Part shown: in pieces, positions 37,805 through 47,568 of the stretch
Position numbering within the stretch: the first letter of the stretch is position 1
Layout: each line of letters begins with the position of its first letter
Assembly: GCF_030580915.1 (NCBI RefSeq)
Contig: NZ_JAUQTA010000001.1
Span: 806,001-870,000, forward strand
DNA: 64,000 nt
Reading direction: 5' to 3'
Origin: Nocardioides jiangxiensis
GTDB lineage: Bacteria; Actinomycetota; Actinomycetes; Propionibacteriales; Nocardioidaceae
Notes under the pieces: model-generated
Databases searched by the model: none
Told to the model about the DNA's origin: nothing
What the model saw: only the letters and a program-made list of their open reading frames with translations
Translations under genes and position numbers: made by a program

Positions 37805-39268
37805 TCCGCGATCGGTGTCCTCTCCCGCCACGGTCTCGTCGCTCCCCCTGCGCCGGAGCAGGCGACCGAGCAGAGGGACGGTCGCCTCGGCGTCAGCCGC
37901 ACCGGCTCCGTCCGCTGCGGCAGCGCCCGTGACGACGACGGTCGGCTCGTCGTCGGAGCTCCCGGACGACGACCTGACGACGACGGTCTCCTCGCGGTCC
38001 TGGTCGACGGGGCCCGGGACGACGACGACCGGCGGCGGGTTGCGGCGGGTCAGCCAGGTGGCGAGCAGGCCGCCGACGAGGCCCCCGATCCCGAACGAGA
38101 CGATCGCGTGGAAGAAGCTCGAGGCGACCAGCGGACCGACGTCAGTCATCCGGCCCGGGCCCACCGCACCACCCGCGAGGGCGGCCAGGATGGCGAAGAG
38201 GACAGCCGCGAGGACGCCGGCCGACAGGCCGCGCACCGCGCCGATGTCCCAGTCGGTCGTCGGCCGACGGTGCCGGCCGCCGACCACGACGGCCGCTGCC
38301 AGGATCGGCGGCAGCGCGATCAGGAACGGCGTCCAGAACGGCGTCGGACCGTTGTCCGGCAGCGCGGCGAGCAGCGGGAACATCGGCACCGGTCCGAGCG
38401 CGACGACGGTCGGCGAGACCAGCGTGCCCGTGCCGACCGTGAAGCCGGGACCCAGCAGGTACGCACCGGCGCACGCCACGGCGTTGGGCACCACGAGGAG
38501 GCTGAGCGTCACGTAGACGACACCGCCCCCGAGGTTGGTGCCGAGCTGGGAGAGGACGTTGAGGGCGGCCGCGCCGTCCAGGAGCAGGGCGGCCAGGAAG
38601 ACGACGGTCGCGAGGACGAGGTACCAGCCGAGGATCCGCAGGGCACCGACGAGGGTTTCGCGCACCGACTCCGGCACCGCCCCGAGCCAGACCGCGGCAC
38701 GGCCCGATCCGACCGCGATCCCCGTGCCGCCCACCCCCGCGGCGAGCACGATGCACCAGAGCAGGACCGCGGGCAGGGAGGGCCGTGTGGAGAGGGAGCC
38801 CGCCACGACGGCGACGACGATCCCGACCACGACGTAGGAGGCCGTGAAGATCGCGACCCCCGCCGGGACGGTCAGGTCGCGCTCGCCGTCCGACAGCGCG
38901 TACGCGTCGGGACCGTGGCTGGAGAGCCGCTCCCCCGTGCGCAGCCCGGCCCGCGCCACGGCGTACCCGACGAGCGCGGTGAGGCCCAGCGGGAGCGCGG
39001 TGATCGCGGCCCCCTGGACGTGGATGCTGGAACCGTGCGCCATCAGCCAGGCGAGCGCGCCGACGCGGAGGGCGTCACGCGGTGCCCCGTGGGCCCCTCC
39101 GTCGGTGAGGAACCAGCCGACCAGGGCCACCGCCATCAGGGCCGACAGCGGCAGGGCGGCGGCGAGCACGCCGCCACGCACGGCCAGCAGTGCCAGGGAA
39201 CGCTGCTGCTCACCCCCGCTCTCGGGCGGCGACGGGTGATAGGCGGAGAAGCGGATGCGGCTCGACAT
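37802..39268 (-). CDS. DUF6350 / PerM-like multi-pass membrane protein
   Basis: A 488-residue protein with about ten to twelve hydrophobic helices and an acidic, Ser/Asp-rich cytoplasmic tail. Its position directly before purN-purH matches PerM (Rv0955) of Mycobacterium tuberculosis, an integral membrane protein implicated in cell division and persistence. The similarity is in topology and position; the function here is inferred. ATG 39268 is preferred, with GGGGAGG 12 nt upstream; ATG 39280 is an alternative. Confidence 0.8.
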   Translation of the reverse strand: MSSRIRFSAYHPSPPESGGEQQRSLALLAVRGGVLAAALPLSALMAVALVGWFLTDGGAHGAPRDALRVGALAWLMAHGSSIHVQGAAITALPLGLTALVGYAVARAGLRTGERLSSHGPDAYALSDGERDLTVPAGVAIFTASYVVVGIVVAVVAGSLSTRPSLPAVLLWCIVLAAGVGGTGIAVGSGRAAVWLGAVPESVRETLVGALRILGWYLVLATVVFLAALLLDGAAALNVLSQLGTNLGGGVVYVTLSLLVVPNAVACAGAYLLGPGFTVGTGTLVSPTVVALGPVPMFPLLAALPDNGPTPFWTPFLIALPPILAAAVVVGGRHRRPTTDWDIGAVRGLSAGVLAAVLFAILAALAGGAVGPGRMTDVGPLVASSFFHAIVSFGIGGLVGGLLATWLTRRNPPPVVVVPGPVDQDREETVVVRSSSGSSDDEPTVVVTGAAAADGAGAADAEATVPLLGRLLRRRGSDETVAGEDTDRG

Positions 39269-39324
39269 GACGGGGCTCATCCTCCCCGGTCGCGCCAACC
39301 AGGGGGACGAGGACGCGCCGGGGT

Positions 39325-39330
39325 AGGTTG
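39325..39330 (+). promoter_or_regulatory. Candidate -10 for the sigma-fusion gene
   Basis: TAGGTT lies about 10 nt before the ATG, predicting a leader of only a few nucleotides. Confidence 0.4.
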
Positions 39331-39339
39331 GTCCGCGCC

Positions 39340-41178
39340 ATGCGAGATCCGGGACAGTTCGACGCGTTCTACGCCGCCGCGCGCCAGCGCCTGCTGCTCC
39401 AGGCGTTCGCGCTCACCGGCGACCTCGCGGCCGCCAAGCGCTCGGTCCGCGACGGCTTCGTCGCCGCGTGGCACCACTGGCACAAGGTCGCCCGCCAGGA
39501 GGACCCCGAGGCGTGGGTGCGCCCGCTCACCTGGCAGCACGCGCAGCGCCGGCACACGGCCCACTTCTGGCACCGCGAGGGATCTCTCGCCCCGGAGCAC
39601 CGCGCGACCCTCGACGCGCTCGACGAGCTGACGTCGGTCCAGCGCCGTGCGCTGCTGCTGCACCTGCTCGCCGGACTGGAGAGCGACGACTTCTGCCACG
39701 AGGTCGGCCTGACCCAGGCGAGCGCGCGGCGCCAGCTCCGCCTCGCGACCGCCCAGTTCGCGATCCACCGCGACATCGAGCCCGACGAGGTCGGAGCGAC
39801 CCTCCTGGCTCTCGGCGACCCGCTCGAGGCGATCCGGCTCCCCCGCGCCTCGATCATCCGACGCAGCGGCACCGCACGCCGCCGTGCGCACACCTCGGTC
39901 GCCGTCGCGGCGGTCAGCGTCGCCGTCGCCGGTCTCGGCCTCGCCGTCAGCCACGACGCGACCGCCGTCGCCAGCATCGGCGGCCCCCGCGGGACCGCCG
40001 TCGTCGACACCGGCCCCGGTGCCCCCACCACGACCGCACACCTCGACCCGGCCGACCTCCTCGGTGGCAGCCAGGTCGCCCACCTCGCCGCCCAGCCGCT
40101 CTCGGAGACCAGCACCGGCAACAACACCGACGGCACGGGGCTCAACGTCCCCTGCCAGGCGCGCCGCTTCGCGGACCCCAAGGCCATGGCTGCCCTCGTG
40201 CGCCACTTCTCGACGCCGGTGGACCCGAAGAAGGGCAAGCCGACCGGGCTGGTGCAGGTCGTCGAGCGCTCGGCCGACGCGAAGGCTGCCGCCACGGCGT
40301 ACGACGCGACCCTCGGCTGGTTCTCCGACTGTGCCGGCACCCGCATGCAGCTGCTCGCTGCCTACCAGCTCGCGGGTGCGGGCGACGAGGCCGCGCTGCT
40401 GGTGGTGCGCGACTGGGCGTCGCCGGTCACGACGTGGACCATCGGCGTCGCCCGCACGGGCTCCCTGGTGACCACGCTCGCCCGCGACGTGGCCGACGAC
40501 CACGGTCCCGACCTCCCGCCGTTCGTGAGCACGGTGGGCGTGGCCGTCGACCGGCTCTGCACGGCCGACGGCGGCACCACCTGCGCGACGACGCCGCGGA
40601 AGACGCTCGGCGCACCACCGCCGGGGCCGTCAGCGCGGGGCATGCTCCAGGCTGTCGACCTTCCGCACCTCACGGGCATCTCGCTGCCGTGGGTCGGCAC
40701 CTCGCCGACGAAGGCGACGACCAACCCCGCCGCCACCACGTGCGACCACGCCGACTTCTCCGGGTCCGACGTCACCTCGTCGCAGACCCGCACCTTCCTG
40801 GTGCCCCAGGCCAAGCTGCCGACCCAGTTCGGGCTCAGCGAGACAGTCGGACGCTTCCGGTCCGATGCGAAGGCCGATGCCTTCGTCTCCGGCATCGAGA
40901 AGAAGATGAAGTCCTGCGAGGACCGCAACCTCACCGCGACCGTCGAGGAGTTCCGGCACCAGCCCGCGGGCCCGCTCGGCGAGACCCACGCCTGGCGCCT
41001 CTCGATCGACGTCTCCGACAGCCGCACGATCGACTTCTGGGTCGCCGTCGTCCGGCGGGGACCGGTGGTCGCCCAGGTCGGGTTCGTGCCGGTCGACAAG
41101 GCCCGGATCGACCAGGCCGACTTCCAGGCCCTCGTCGAGCGCGCCCTCGCACGGCTGGAGAACCTTCCCCCAGCCTGA
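39340..41178 (+). CDS. Sigma-like protein fused to a membrane helix and outer sensor domain
   Basis: A 612-residue protein with three parts. Residues about 5-80 resemble sigma region 2 of SigE-type ECF factors (RDGFVAAWHHWHKVARQEDPEAW is the recognisable core), and about 95-145 resemble region 4 with a helix-turn-helix. A single transmembrane helix lies near 185-205 after an RRR stretch. Residues about 210-612 form an outer region with two similar cysteine-containing units resembling PknH-type sensor domains. An ECF-like DNA/RNAP-binding module tethered to an extracytoplasmic domain is unusual. The two genes that follow are another sigma factor and a membrane partner. Confidence 0.75.
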   Translation: MRDPGQFDAFYAAARQRLLLQAFALTGDLAAAKRSVRDGFVAAWHHWHKVARQEDPEAWVRPLTWQHAQRRHTAHFWHREGSLAPEHRATLDALDELTSVQRRALLLHLLAGLESDDFCHEVGLTQASARRQLRLATAQFAIHRDIEPDEVGATLLALGDPLEAIRLPRASIIRRSGTARRRAHTSVAVAAVSVAVAGLGLAVSHDATAVASIGGPRGTAVVDTGPGAPTTTAHLDPADLLGGSQVAHLAAQPLSETSTGNNTDGTGLNVPCQARRFADPKAMAALVRHFSTPVDPKKGKPTGLVQVVERSADAKAAATAYDATLGWFSDCAGTRMQLLAAYQLAGAGDEAALLVVRDWASPVTTWTIGVARTGSLVTTLARDVADDHGPDLPPFVSTVGVAVDRLCTADGGTTCATTPRKTLGAPPPGPSARGMLQAVDLPHLTGISLPWVGTSPTKATTNPAATTCDHADFSGSDVTSSQTRTFLVPQAKLPTQFGLSETVGRFRSDAKADAFVSGIEKKMKSCEDRNLTATVEEFRHQPAGPLGETHAWRLSIDVSDSRTIDFWVAVVRRGPVVAQVGFVPVDKARIDQADFQALVERALARLENLPPA

Positions 41179-41278
41179 CGCGTGCCGCAGGATGGATCCG
41201 GGATGCAACCGGATGGCTCCTCCGCGCGTATCCCCGATGACAGCCTGGTGATGCAGGCTCAGGACCAGGGAGCAGTCG

Positions 41279-41773
41279 ATGGACGAACGCGAGTTCGACG
41301 AGTTCTACACGGCCTCGTTCGCACGCCTCGTCGGCCATCTGTACGCCCTGATCGGCAACCGGGACGAGGCGCAGGAGTGCGTCCAGGAGGCGTTCGTGCG
41401 CGCCTGGCAGCACCGCCGCACGCTCGAGCGGGCCGACCACCCCGAGGCGTGGGTCCGCACGACGGCCTACCGGCTCGCCGTGAGTCGCTGGCGGCGCGTG
41501 AAGCTGGGCCGCAGGCCAGCCGACCGGGCCGTCTCGCCGCCGGCGTGGACCGAGCCCTCCGACGAGTCCCGGGTCGCCCTCGTCGAGGCTCTCCGACAGC
41601 TCCCCGCGGCGCAGCGCCAGGCGCTCGTGCTGCACCACCTCTGCGACCTGCCGGTGCAGGCCGTCGCCCGGGAGACCGGCGTTCCCGAGGGCACGGTCAA
41701 GGCCCGCCTCTCGCGCGGTCGCGCCGCCCTCGCCACCCTGCTCTCCCCCGACTCCGGAGCCACCCATGTCTGA
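41279..41773 (+). CDS. SigE-family ECF RNA polymerase sigma factor
   Basis: A 164-residue ECF sigma factor. Region 2 spans about residues 10-75 with DEAQECVQEAFVRAWQHR and the WVRTTAYRLAVSRWRR -10-recognition helix. Region 4 spans about 100-155 with LPAAQRQALVLHHLCDLPV and the recognition helix GVPEGTVKARLSRGRAAL. ATG has AGGGAG 7 nt upstream. Its stop overlaps the next start by 8 nt, so it is coupled to a membrane protein that is probably its anti-sigma partner. Confidence 0.92.
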   Translation: MDEREFDEFYTASFARLVGHLYALIGNRDEAQECVQEAFVRAWQHRRTLERADHPEAWVRTTAYRLAVSRWRRVKLGRRPADRAVSPPAWTEPSDESRVALVEALRQLPAAQRQALVLHHLCDLPVQAVARETGVPEGTVKARLSRGRAALATLLSPDSGATHV

Positions 41774-42980
41774 CCGCGACCCCCTCGACCAGCTCGCCCG
41801 CTTCGGCAGCGGCGGGCCCGTCAGCCCCCTCCCGCCCGCCGAGGTACGCCGGCTCGGAGACCGCCGCCGCGCCCGTCGTACGGCGCTGACCGGTGTCGCG
41901 GGGGCCGTGGCGGTCCTCGCCGTCGTCGTCCCGGCCGGGCTCCACGCGCTGCGCGATGCCGGGCCGGCCCCGACGCCCCCGACCTCGTCCGGCACCGCGG
42001 CGGCGTCGATCCCCGACGACTTCCCGCTCGGCCTGGGTGCGCAGGACTACGGCAGCGACGGGCACGTCGAGGGTCCCGGCCGTGATGTCGCCGGCCCCAC
42101 CCCGACCCCGTGCGACGCCGACCCTCTCGGCTCCTCCCCGAGCACGGACCGGCTCGGCTTCGCCAACATCGCGGTCGAGTTCGAGGACTACCGCCACCTC
42201 AGTCTCTACGAGGACGAGCAGGCCGCGCGGGAGGTGATGCAGGCCGCGCGGGACGCCGTCGCGGCGTGTCCCACCGAGGCCTTCGACAGCATGACGCTCA
42301 CCTGGTGGAGCCGCACCGCCGACACCGGCTACGAGTCACAGACCTTCAGCCAGGGGGTCCGCAACGCGATCGGCGGGACGACGTACCAGCTCACGCGTGT
42401 CGGCCGCGCCGTGCTGACAGTGGCCTTCAGCGGCGAGGGCGTCGCCGCACCCCGCGAGCTCACCGCGATCACCCGGCAGATCGCACCGCACATGTGCGTC
42501 TTCACCGCCGGAGGCTGCGACGCGTCGGGGGCCAGCACGACGGCGACTCCCACGGCGACGACGCCGGACTGCCTCCGTGCGGACCTGAGCGTCAGCACCG
42601 TCCCCCTCGACTCGGCTGCGGGGAGCGCCTACGCCGAGGTCCGCTTCACCAACACCTCCGGGCACCCGTGCGCGCTCCACGGCACGACGACGCTGCGGGC
42701 AGTCACCGCGATCGGGCTCGGCCCCGGCGGCAACACGGCCACCACCGAGGCGTTCACGCTCCCACCGGGCACGTACGCCGCCGCCACCGTGCGGGACACC
42801 AACCCCGACAACTTCCCCGCCGCGGAGTGCACGCCGTCGACCGTCGTCGCGTGGCGGATCACCATCCCGGGCAGCGGCGACACCACCGACGTCGACCCGG
42901 CCGGCCACGACACCGCGTGCACCGAGATCGGCAACGTGTCGATCGATCCGTGGCGACTCGTGGCGGACGGCGGCACGTGA
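41766..42980 (+). CDS. Membrane-anchored DUF4232 protein, candidate anti-sigma partner
   Basis: A 404-residue protein: a short cytoplasmic N-terminus with RRLGDRRRARR, one transmembrane helix near residues 38-58, a sensor-like outer domain (about 75-250) with paired cysteines similar to the outer units of the sigma-fusion gene, and a C-terminal DUF4232 domain starting near CLRADLSVSTVPLD. The layout suits an extracytoplasmic sensor. No zinc anti-sigma motif (HxxxCxxC) is visible in the short N-terminus, so its anti-sigma role is inferred from coupling only. Confidence 0.8.
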   Translation: MSDRDPLDQLARFGSGGPVSPLPPAEVRRLGDRRRARRTALTGVAGAVAVLAVVVPAGLHALRDAGPAPTPPTSSGTAAASIPDDFPLGLGAQDYGSDGHVEGPGRDVAGPTPTPCDADPLGSSPSTDRLGFANIAVEFEDYRHLSLYEDEQAAREVMQAARDAVAACPTEAFDSMTLTWWSRTADTGYESQTFSQGVRNAIGGTTYQLTRVGRAVLTVAFSGEGVAAPRELTAITRQIAPHMCVFTAGGCDASGASTTATPTATTPDCLRADLSVSTVPLDSAAGSAYAEVRFTNTSGHPCALHGTTTLRAVTAIGLGPGGNTATTEAFTLPPGTYAAATVRDTNPDNFPAAECTPSTVVAWRITIPGSGDTTDVDPAGHDTACTEIGNVSIDPWRLVADGGT

Positions 42981-43249
42981 GCGGCGCGCGGGGCCGGACG
43001 CCGGGCCGCCCCGGCTGATGCCACTCGGAGGGCCGCGGACGACTGCGCGGATGTCCGGTCCCTGGCCGTACCTGCGCGGAGCGACACGTCGACGTGTCAC
43101 GACGTCGGAGCCCCCCGCGGGGATCACGGAACGTGACGCGCGTCAACGTGTCGGTTCCTGCAGGCCGGCCGGACGACGCGGCGGCGTACCACGAGATGGC
43201 GAAGGCCCCCGGGCGAACCCGGGGGCCTTCGTGGTTCCAGGACCGTGGA
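42981..43249. other. Non-coding gap with palindromes
   Basis: Between the convergent DUF4232 gene and sucD. It contains a 16-bp palindrome GACACGTCGACGTGTC (43083-43098), TGACGCGCGTCA (43134-43145) and the sucCD terminator. I see no gene. Confidence 0.6.
43201..43230. terminator. sucCD terminator
   Basis: A perfect 13-bp stem (43201-43213 with 43218-43230) with a CGAA loop, 20 nt beyond the sucD stop on the minus strand. Confidence 0.8.
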
Positions 43250-44164
43250 TCAGGCCTTGGGCTCGATGCCCAGGCCGACCAGGATCTCGCGCGCCAGGGC
43301 AGCGGTCGCGGACGGCGTCTTGCCGACCTTGACGCCGACGGCCTCGAGGGCCTCCTGCTTGGCGGCAGCGGTGCCCGCGGAGCCCGAGACGATGGCGCCG
43401 GCGTGGCCCATGGTCTTGCCCTCCGGGGCGGTGAAGCCAGCGACGTAGCCGACGACCGGCTTCGTGATGTTGGCCTTGATGTAGTCCGCGGCACGCTCCT
43501 CGGCGTCACCACCGATCTCACCGATCATGACGATCAGCTTGGTGTCGGGGTCCTCCTCGAACGCCTGGAGGGCGTCGATGTGGGTGGTGCCGACGATCGG
43601 GTCGCCGCCGATGCCGATGGCGGTCGTGAAGCCGAAGTCCTTCAGCTCGTACATCATCTGGTAGGTCAGCGTGCCCGACTTGGAGACGAGACCGACCGGG
43701 CCGGAGCCGGTGATGGTGTGCGGCGTGATGCCGGCCAGGGAGACCTCCGGCGTGATGATGCCGGGGCAGTTCGGGCCGATCATGCGCGTCTTCTTGCCCT
43801 GCAGGTACGACCAGACCTCGGCCGTGTCCTGGACCGGGACGCCCTCGGTGATGACCACGATGAGCGGCATCTCGGCGTCGATGGCCTCGATGGCGGCGGC
43901 CTTGGTGAAGGCCGGCGGCACGAAGAGGACGGACACGTTGGCGCCGGTCTCCTTCATGGCCTCCGCGACGGTGCCGAAGACCGGCAGCTCGACGTCGTTG
44001 CCGTCCTTGTCCTTGTGGGACACGGTGGTGCCGGCCTTGCGGGCGTTGACGCCACCGACGATCTCGGCGCCCGAGTCGAGCATGAGGGCGGTGTGCTTGG
44101 CACCCATGCCGCCCGTGATGCCCTGGACGATGATCTTGCTGTCAGCGTTGAGGTAGATGCTCAT
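43250..44164 (-). CDS. sucD: Succinyl-CoA synthetase alpha subunit
   Basis: A 304-residue alpha subunit that makes ATP or GTP from succinyl-CoA in the TCA cycle. The CoA-binding N-terminus has [14 protein letters not shown], and the phosphohistidine is H254 in [36 protein letters not shown] is also diagnostic. The ATG lies 20 nt after the sucC stop, so the pair forms an operon. Confidence 0.98.
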   Translation of the reverse strand: MSIYLNADSKIIVQGITGGMGAKHTALMLDSGAEIVGGVNARKAGTTVSHKDKDGNDVELPVFGTVAEAMKETGANVSVLFVPPAFTKAAAIEAIDAEMPLIVVITEGVPVQDTAEVWSYLQGKKTRMIGPNCPGIITPEVSLAGITPHTITGSGPVGLVSKSGTLTYQMMYELKDFGFTTAIGIGGDPIVGTTHIDALQAFEEDPDTKLIVMIGEIGGDAEERAADYIKANITKPVVGYVAGFTAPEGKTMGHAGAIVSGSAGTAAAKQEALEAVGVKVGKTPSATAALAREILVGLGIEPKA

Positions 44165-44184
44165 TGTTCTTCTGAATCCCTATC

Positions 44185-45351
44185 TCAGGCGTTCGCCAGC
44201 TCGGCGGCCTTGTCGGCCGCGCCATCCATGGTGTCGACGAGCGTCACCAGCGGGTGGTTGAGCTCGGTGAGGATCTGACGACCCAGCTCGACGTTGTTGC
44301 CGTCGAGGCGGACGACGAGCGGCTTGGTGGCCTTGTCGCCGAGGAGCTCGAGCGCGCCCTTGATGCCGTTGGCGACCTCGTCACACGCGGTGATGCCACC
44401 GAAGACGTTGACGAAGACCGACTTGACCTGCTCGTCGTTGAGGATGACGTCGAGGCCGTTGGCCATGACCTGCGCGTTGGCGCCGCCACCGATGTCGAGG
44501 AAGTTGGCCGGCTTCACGCCGCCGTGGTTCTCGCCGGCGTAGGCGACGACGTCGAGGGTGCTCATGACGAGACCCGCGCCGTTGCCGATGATGCCGACCT
44601 GGCCGTCGAGCTTGACGTAGTTGAGGCCGAGCTCCTTGGCCTTCGCCTCGAGCGGGTCGGCCTCTTCCTTGATCTCGAAGGCCTCGTGCTCCGGGTGGCG
44701 GACCTCGGAGGCGTTGTCGTCGAGCGACACCTTGCCGTCGAGGGCCTCGAGCTTGTCGCCCTCGAGGCGGGCCAGCGGGTTGACCTCGACCAGGGTGGCG
44801 TCCTCCTCGACGAAGACCTTGTACAGGTTCTCGATCATGGTGACGGCCTGCTCGAAGACGGCCTCCGGGAAGCCGGCCTCGGTCGCGATCTCGCGCGCCT
44901 TGGCGGCGTCGACGCCCGCACCGGGGTCGATGGCGATCTTCTTGACGGCGTCGGGGTTGGTCTTCGCGACCTCCTCGATCTCGACACCACCCTCGACCGA
45001 CGCGATGCAGAGGTACTGGCGGTTCGACCGGTCCAGCAGGAACGAGAAGTAGTACTCCTCCTGCGGCGGGGTCGCCGGGGTGACCAGGACGCGGTTGACC
45101 GGCAGGTCCTTGATGGTCAGGTTGAGGATGTTGGTGGCGTGCTCGAACGCCTCATCCGGGGTCTTGGCGATCTTGACGCCGCCCGCCTTGCCGCGGCCAC
45201 CGGCCTTGACCTGAGCCTTGATGACGGTCACGCCACCCAGCTCCTCGGCCGCCTTGCGCGCGTCCTCAGCGGTCTCGACGACCACACCGAGGGTGGTGGT
45301 CACGCCGTGCTTGGCGAAGAGTTCCTTCGCCTGGTACTCCATCAGGTCCAC
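44185..45351 (-). CDS. sucC: Succinyl-CoA synthetase beta subunit
   Basis: A 388-residue beta subunit with an N-terminal ATP-grasp domain ([33 protein letters not shown]) and a C-terminal ligase domain ([16 protein letters not shown]). GTG 45351 gives the MDL start found in most homologues; the in-frame ATG at 45342 would delete three residues. AAGGA lies 11 nt upstream. TACTGT (minus strand, 45401-45406) is a candidate -10, giving a leader of about 43 nt. Confidence 0.97.
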   Translation of the reverse strand: MDLMEYQAKELFAKHGVTTTLGVVVETAEDARKAAEELGGVTVIKAQVKAGGRGKAGGVKIAKTPDEAFEHATNILNLTIKDLPVNRVLVTPATPPQEEYYFSFLLDRSNRQYLCIASVEGGVEIEEVAKTNPDAVKKIAIDPGAGVDAAKAREIATEAGFPEAVFEQAVTMIENLYKVFVEEDATLVEVNPLARLEGDKLEALDGKVSLDDNASEVRHPEHEAFEIKEEADPLEAKAKELGLNYVKLDGQVGIIGNGAGLVMSTLDVVAYAGENHGGVKPANFLDIGGGANAQVMANGLDVILNDEQVKSVFVNVFGGITACDEVANGIKGALELLGDKATKPLVVRLDGNNVELGRQILTELNHPLVTLVDTMDGAADKAAELANA

Positions 45352-45653
45352 GATCTACCCAGTCCTTGTGTGTGTATGACTCCGGGGATTCCTTCGAGGC
45401 ACAGTAGACCCGCACGACCGCAGCGCACCATGTGGGCCGGGCACTGGACGCTCAACGTGGGGGATCCCACACCGGCTCTCACGACCTCACGTTGTACGCC
45501 GGTTCCCCGCGGGCCCACCGTTCACGAACGCACAATCGGCGAGTCGAACTCTCCGATTTCTGTCCACATGACCAGTCCGAGGATTGGGCGACGGGTCCTG
45601 TCGTCACCTACAGTCGTCCCCACTGTCTCGTTCCCGAACAGAGGATTTCACCG
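45352..45653. promoter_or_regulatory. Divergent sucC / M23 peptidase intergenic region
   Basis: A 302-nt gap. It holds the sucC -10 candidate (minus, 45401-45406) and a peptidase -10 candidate TACAGT (plus, 45609-45614) with TTGGGC about 19 nt upstream. The peptidase transcript would start only about 35 nt before its ATG, so it has no room for a c-di-AMP riboswitch. I see no gene in the middle of the gap. Confidence 0.55.
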
Positions 45654-46532
45654 ATGGGCGACCACCGAGCACCTCGCGGTGCGCGCGTTGCGCAGCGCAG
45701 TGATCGAGTCACCACCGAGTACGCAGGCGCGGGCAAGCGCCGCGCCGCCACGCACGCCGCTCCCCGTGGCCCGCTGGTCAGCGGACTCCCCTCTGCTCCG
45801 GTCCTCCTCGGCGTCGCCGCCCTCTCCGTCTCCGCAACGGGTGCGGTGAGCGCTGCTGCCGCCGACGCCAGCCAGGTCACCCACGACGCAGCCCCCGCAC
45901 GCTTCGCCGCCCCGGCCAACGCCCTCGGTGGCGAGAGCGTCGTCTCCGACTCCTCGCTCGAGGCCGAGCGTGCCGAGCTCGTCTCGCGTGACTCCGCCCG
46001 TGACGCGCTCGCCGACGCGTCGTCGCAGAAGCTGACCGACGCCGCCGAGGCGCAGGCCGCCCAGCGCAGCAGCGAGCTCGACAAGCTCGCGAGCGCCGCA
46101 CAGAAGCGTGCCAACGAGCTCGAGGCCGACCGCTGGATCCTCCCGGTGGCTCCCGGGTCCTACCGGATCACCGAGGGCTTCGGAGACGGCGTCTCCTGGC
46201 GCGGCTACGCGCACACGGGCCTCGACTTCGCGCTGCCGAGCGGCTCGCCCGTCTTCGCGGTGGCCAACGGCACCGTCTTCGCCGCGCAGTACGCCGGCGG
46301 CTGCGGCTACATGGTCGAGATCCGCCTCGACGACGGCACCGAGATCAAGTACTGCCACAACTCCTCGCTGGCCACCACGGTCGGCGCGAAGGTGCGGGTC
46401 GGCGACGTCATCGCCTACTCGGGCTCCACCGGCCACTCGACCGGTCCCCACGTGCACCTCGAGGTGCACCCCGGCGGCGGCGACCCGGTCGACCCGTACG
46501 CCGCGCTGGTCGCCCACGGCGCCAAGCCGTAA
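45654..46532 (+). CDS. Secreted M23 (LytM) family peptidase
   Basis: A 292-residue predicted cell-wall endopeptidase. A long basic N-terminus is followed by one hydrophobic segment near residues 43-65 (signal or anchor), then a coiled, Ala/Glu/Arg-rich helix (about 95-160), then the LytM domain. Zinc ligands are in HTGLDFALP and the HxH of GPHVHLEVH. Family members cleave peptidoglycan stems; the coiled coil is like that of division-regulated LytM factors. Its position beside sucC matches Rv0950c. The ATG follows AGAGG. Confidence 0.9.
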   Translation: MGDHRAPRGARVAQRSDRVTTEYAGAGKRRAATHAAPRGPLVSGLPSAPVLLGVAALSVSATGAVSAAAADASQVTHDAAPARFAAPANALGGESVVSDSSLEAERAELVSRDSARDALADASSQKLTDAAEAQAAQRSSELDKLASAAQKRANELEADRWILPVAPGSYRITEGFGDGVSWRGYAHTGLDFALPSGSPVFAVANGTVFAAQYAGGCGYMVEIRLDDGTEIKYCHNSSLATTVGAKVRVGDVIAYSGSTGHSTGPHVHLEVHPGGGDPVDPYAALVAHGAKP

Positions 46533-46592
46533 GCCCCCGCAGCGCCGGCCGCCACCGCACGCGCACGATCCCGTGCGGCTCCGACCCCTGGG

Positions 46593-47516
46593 TCAGTGCA
46601 TGCCGTGCTCGGTCGCGGCGTGGTGCCGCGGCTCGATCTGGAACGTCGAGTGCTCCACGTCGAAGCGCTGCTGCAGCCGCGACTGGACCTCTTCGAGCAG
46701 CTCCCCCGCGTGTCCGTCGCGGAAGCATCCGTCCTCGACAACCAGGTGTGCGGTGAGCGCCGGCAGGTCCGAGGTGATCGTCCAGGCGTGCAGGTCGTGG
46801 ACCTCCACGATGTGCTCGACCTCGAGCAGGCAGGACCGGACCGCGTCGAGGTCGACGTGCTCGGGCGCCCCCTCCAGCAGGACCCTGCCCGACTGCTTCA
46901 GCAGCCCCCAGGCGGCATGGAGCATGAGCCCGACCACCACCAGCGTCGCGATGGTGTCGGCGGGGGTCCAGCCGGTCCAGAGGATCACGAGGCCCGCAAC
47001 GGCCGTGCCGATGAAGCCGTAGAGGTCGGTGAGGATGTGCTGGTAGGCGCCCTCGACGTTGAGGCTGGAGCGGTTGGCCCTTGCGAGCAGCCAGACGGCC
47101 AGCACGTTGACGGCACACCCGGCCAGCGCCACCACGAGCACCGGGCCGCCGGCCACCTCGGGCGGGTCGACGAGGCGGCGTACCGCCTCCACGGCGAGCA
47201 TCCCGGCGACCACGAGGAGCGTGATGCCGTTGATCGCCGCCGTGAGGATCTCGGCACGCTTGAAGCCGTAGGTCCACACCACGGAGGCGGGCCGGGCGGC
47301 GAGCCGCATCGCCCACAGCGCGGCCGCGATGGCGCCGACGTCGGAGAGCATGTGGGCGGCGTCCGAGAGAAGGGCGAGGGACCCCGAGGCCAGCGCCACG
47401 GCGACCTCACCGACCATGAACGTCGCCAGCAGGGCCATCGAGGCCCACAGGAGTCGCCGGTCTGCGTCGGCCGAGACGCCGTGCTGGTGGCCTGCGTGGT
47501 CATGGTCTCCGCTCAT
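46593..47516 (-). CDS. CDF-family Zn/Co/Cd:H+ antiporter
   Basis: A 307-residue cation diffusion facilitator exporting divalent metal. It has a His-rich N-terminus, six helices (residues about 20-215) and a cytoplasmic ferredoxin-like C-terminal domain. The metal site has HMLSD in helix 2 and HILTD in helix 5, the pattern of zinc-transporting CDF proteins. ATG 47516 lies 6 nt after TAGGCT, a leaderless promoter. It lies downstream of pcrA on the same strand. Confidence 0.93.
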   Translation of the reverse strand: MSGDHDHAGHQHGVSADADRRLLWASMALLATFMVGEVAVALASGSLALLSDAAHMLSDVGAIAAALWAMRLAARPASVVWTYGFKRAEILTAAINGITLLVVAGMLAVEAVRRLVDPPEVAGGPVLVVALAGCAVNVLAVWLLARANRSSLNVEGAYQHILTDLYGFIGTAVAGLVILWTGWTPADTIATLVVVGLMLHAAWGLLKQSGRVLLEGAPEHVDLDAVRSCLLEVEHIVEVHDLHAWTITSDLPALTAHLVVEDGCFRDGHAGELLEEVQSRLQQRFDVEHSTFQIEPRHHAATEHGMH

Positions 47517-47522
47517 GGCATG

Positions 47523-47528
47523 AGCCTA
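47523..47528 (-). promoter_or_regulatory. -10 element, leaderless CDF promoter
   Basis: TAGGCT on the minus strand, 6 nt before the ATG. Confidence 0.55.
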
Positions 47529-47568
47529 GGACCGCACACCAGCCCGACCCCTGCCTCGCGGTGTCGGA

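Noticed and set aside
45352..45653. c-di-AMP (ydaO) riboswitch before the M23 peptidase
   Set aside because: Such elements precede some actinobacterial wall hydrolases, but the best promoter starts transcription about 35 nt before the ATG and I see no conserved ydaO motifs.
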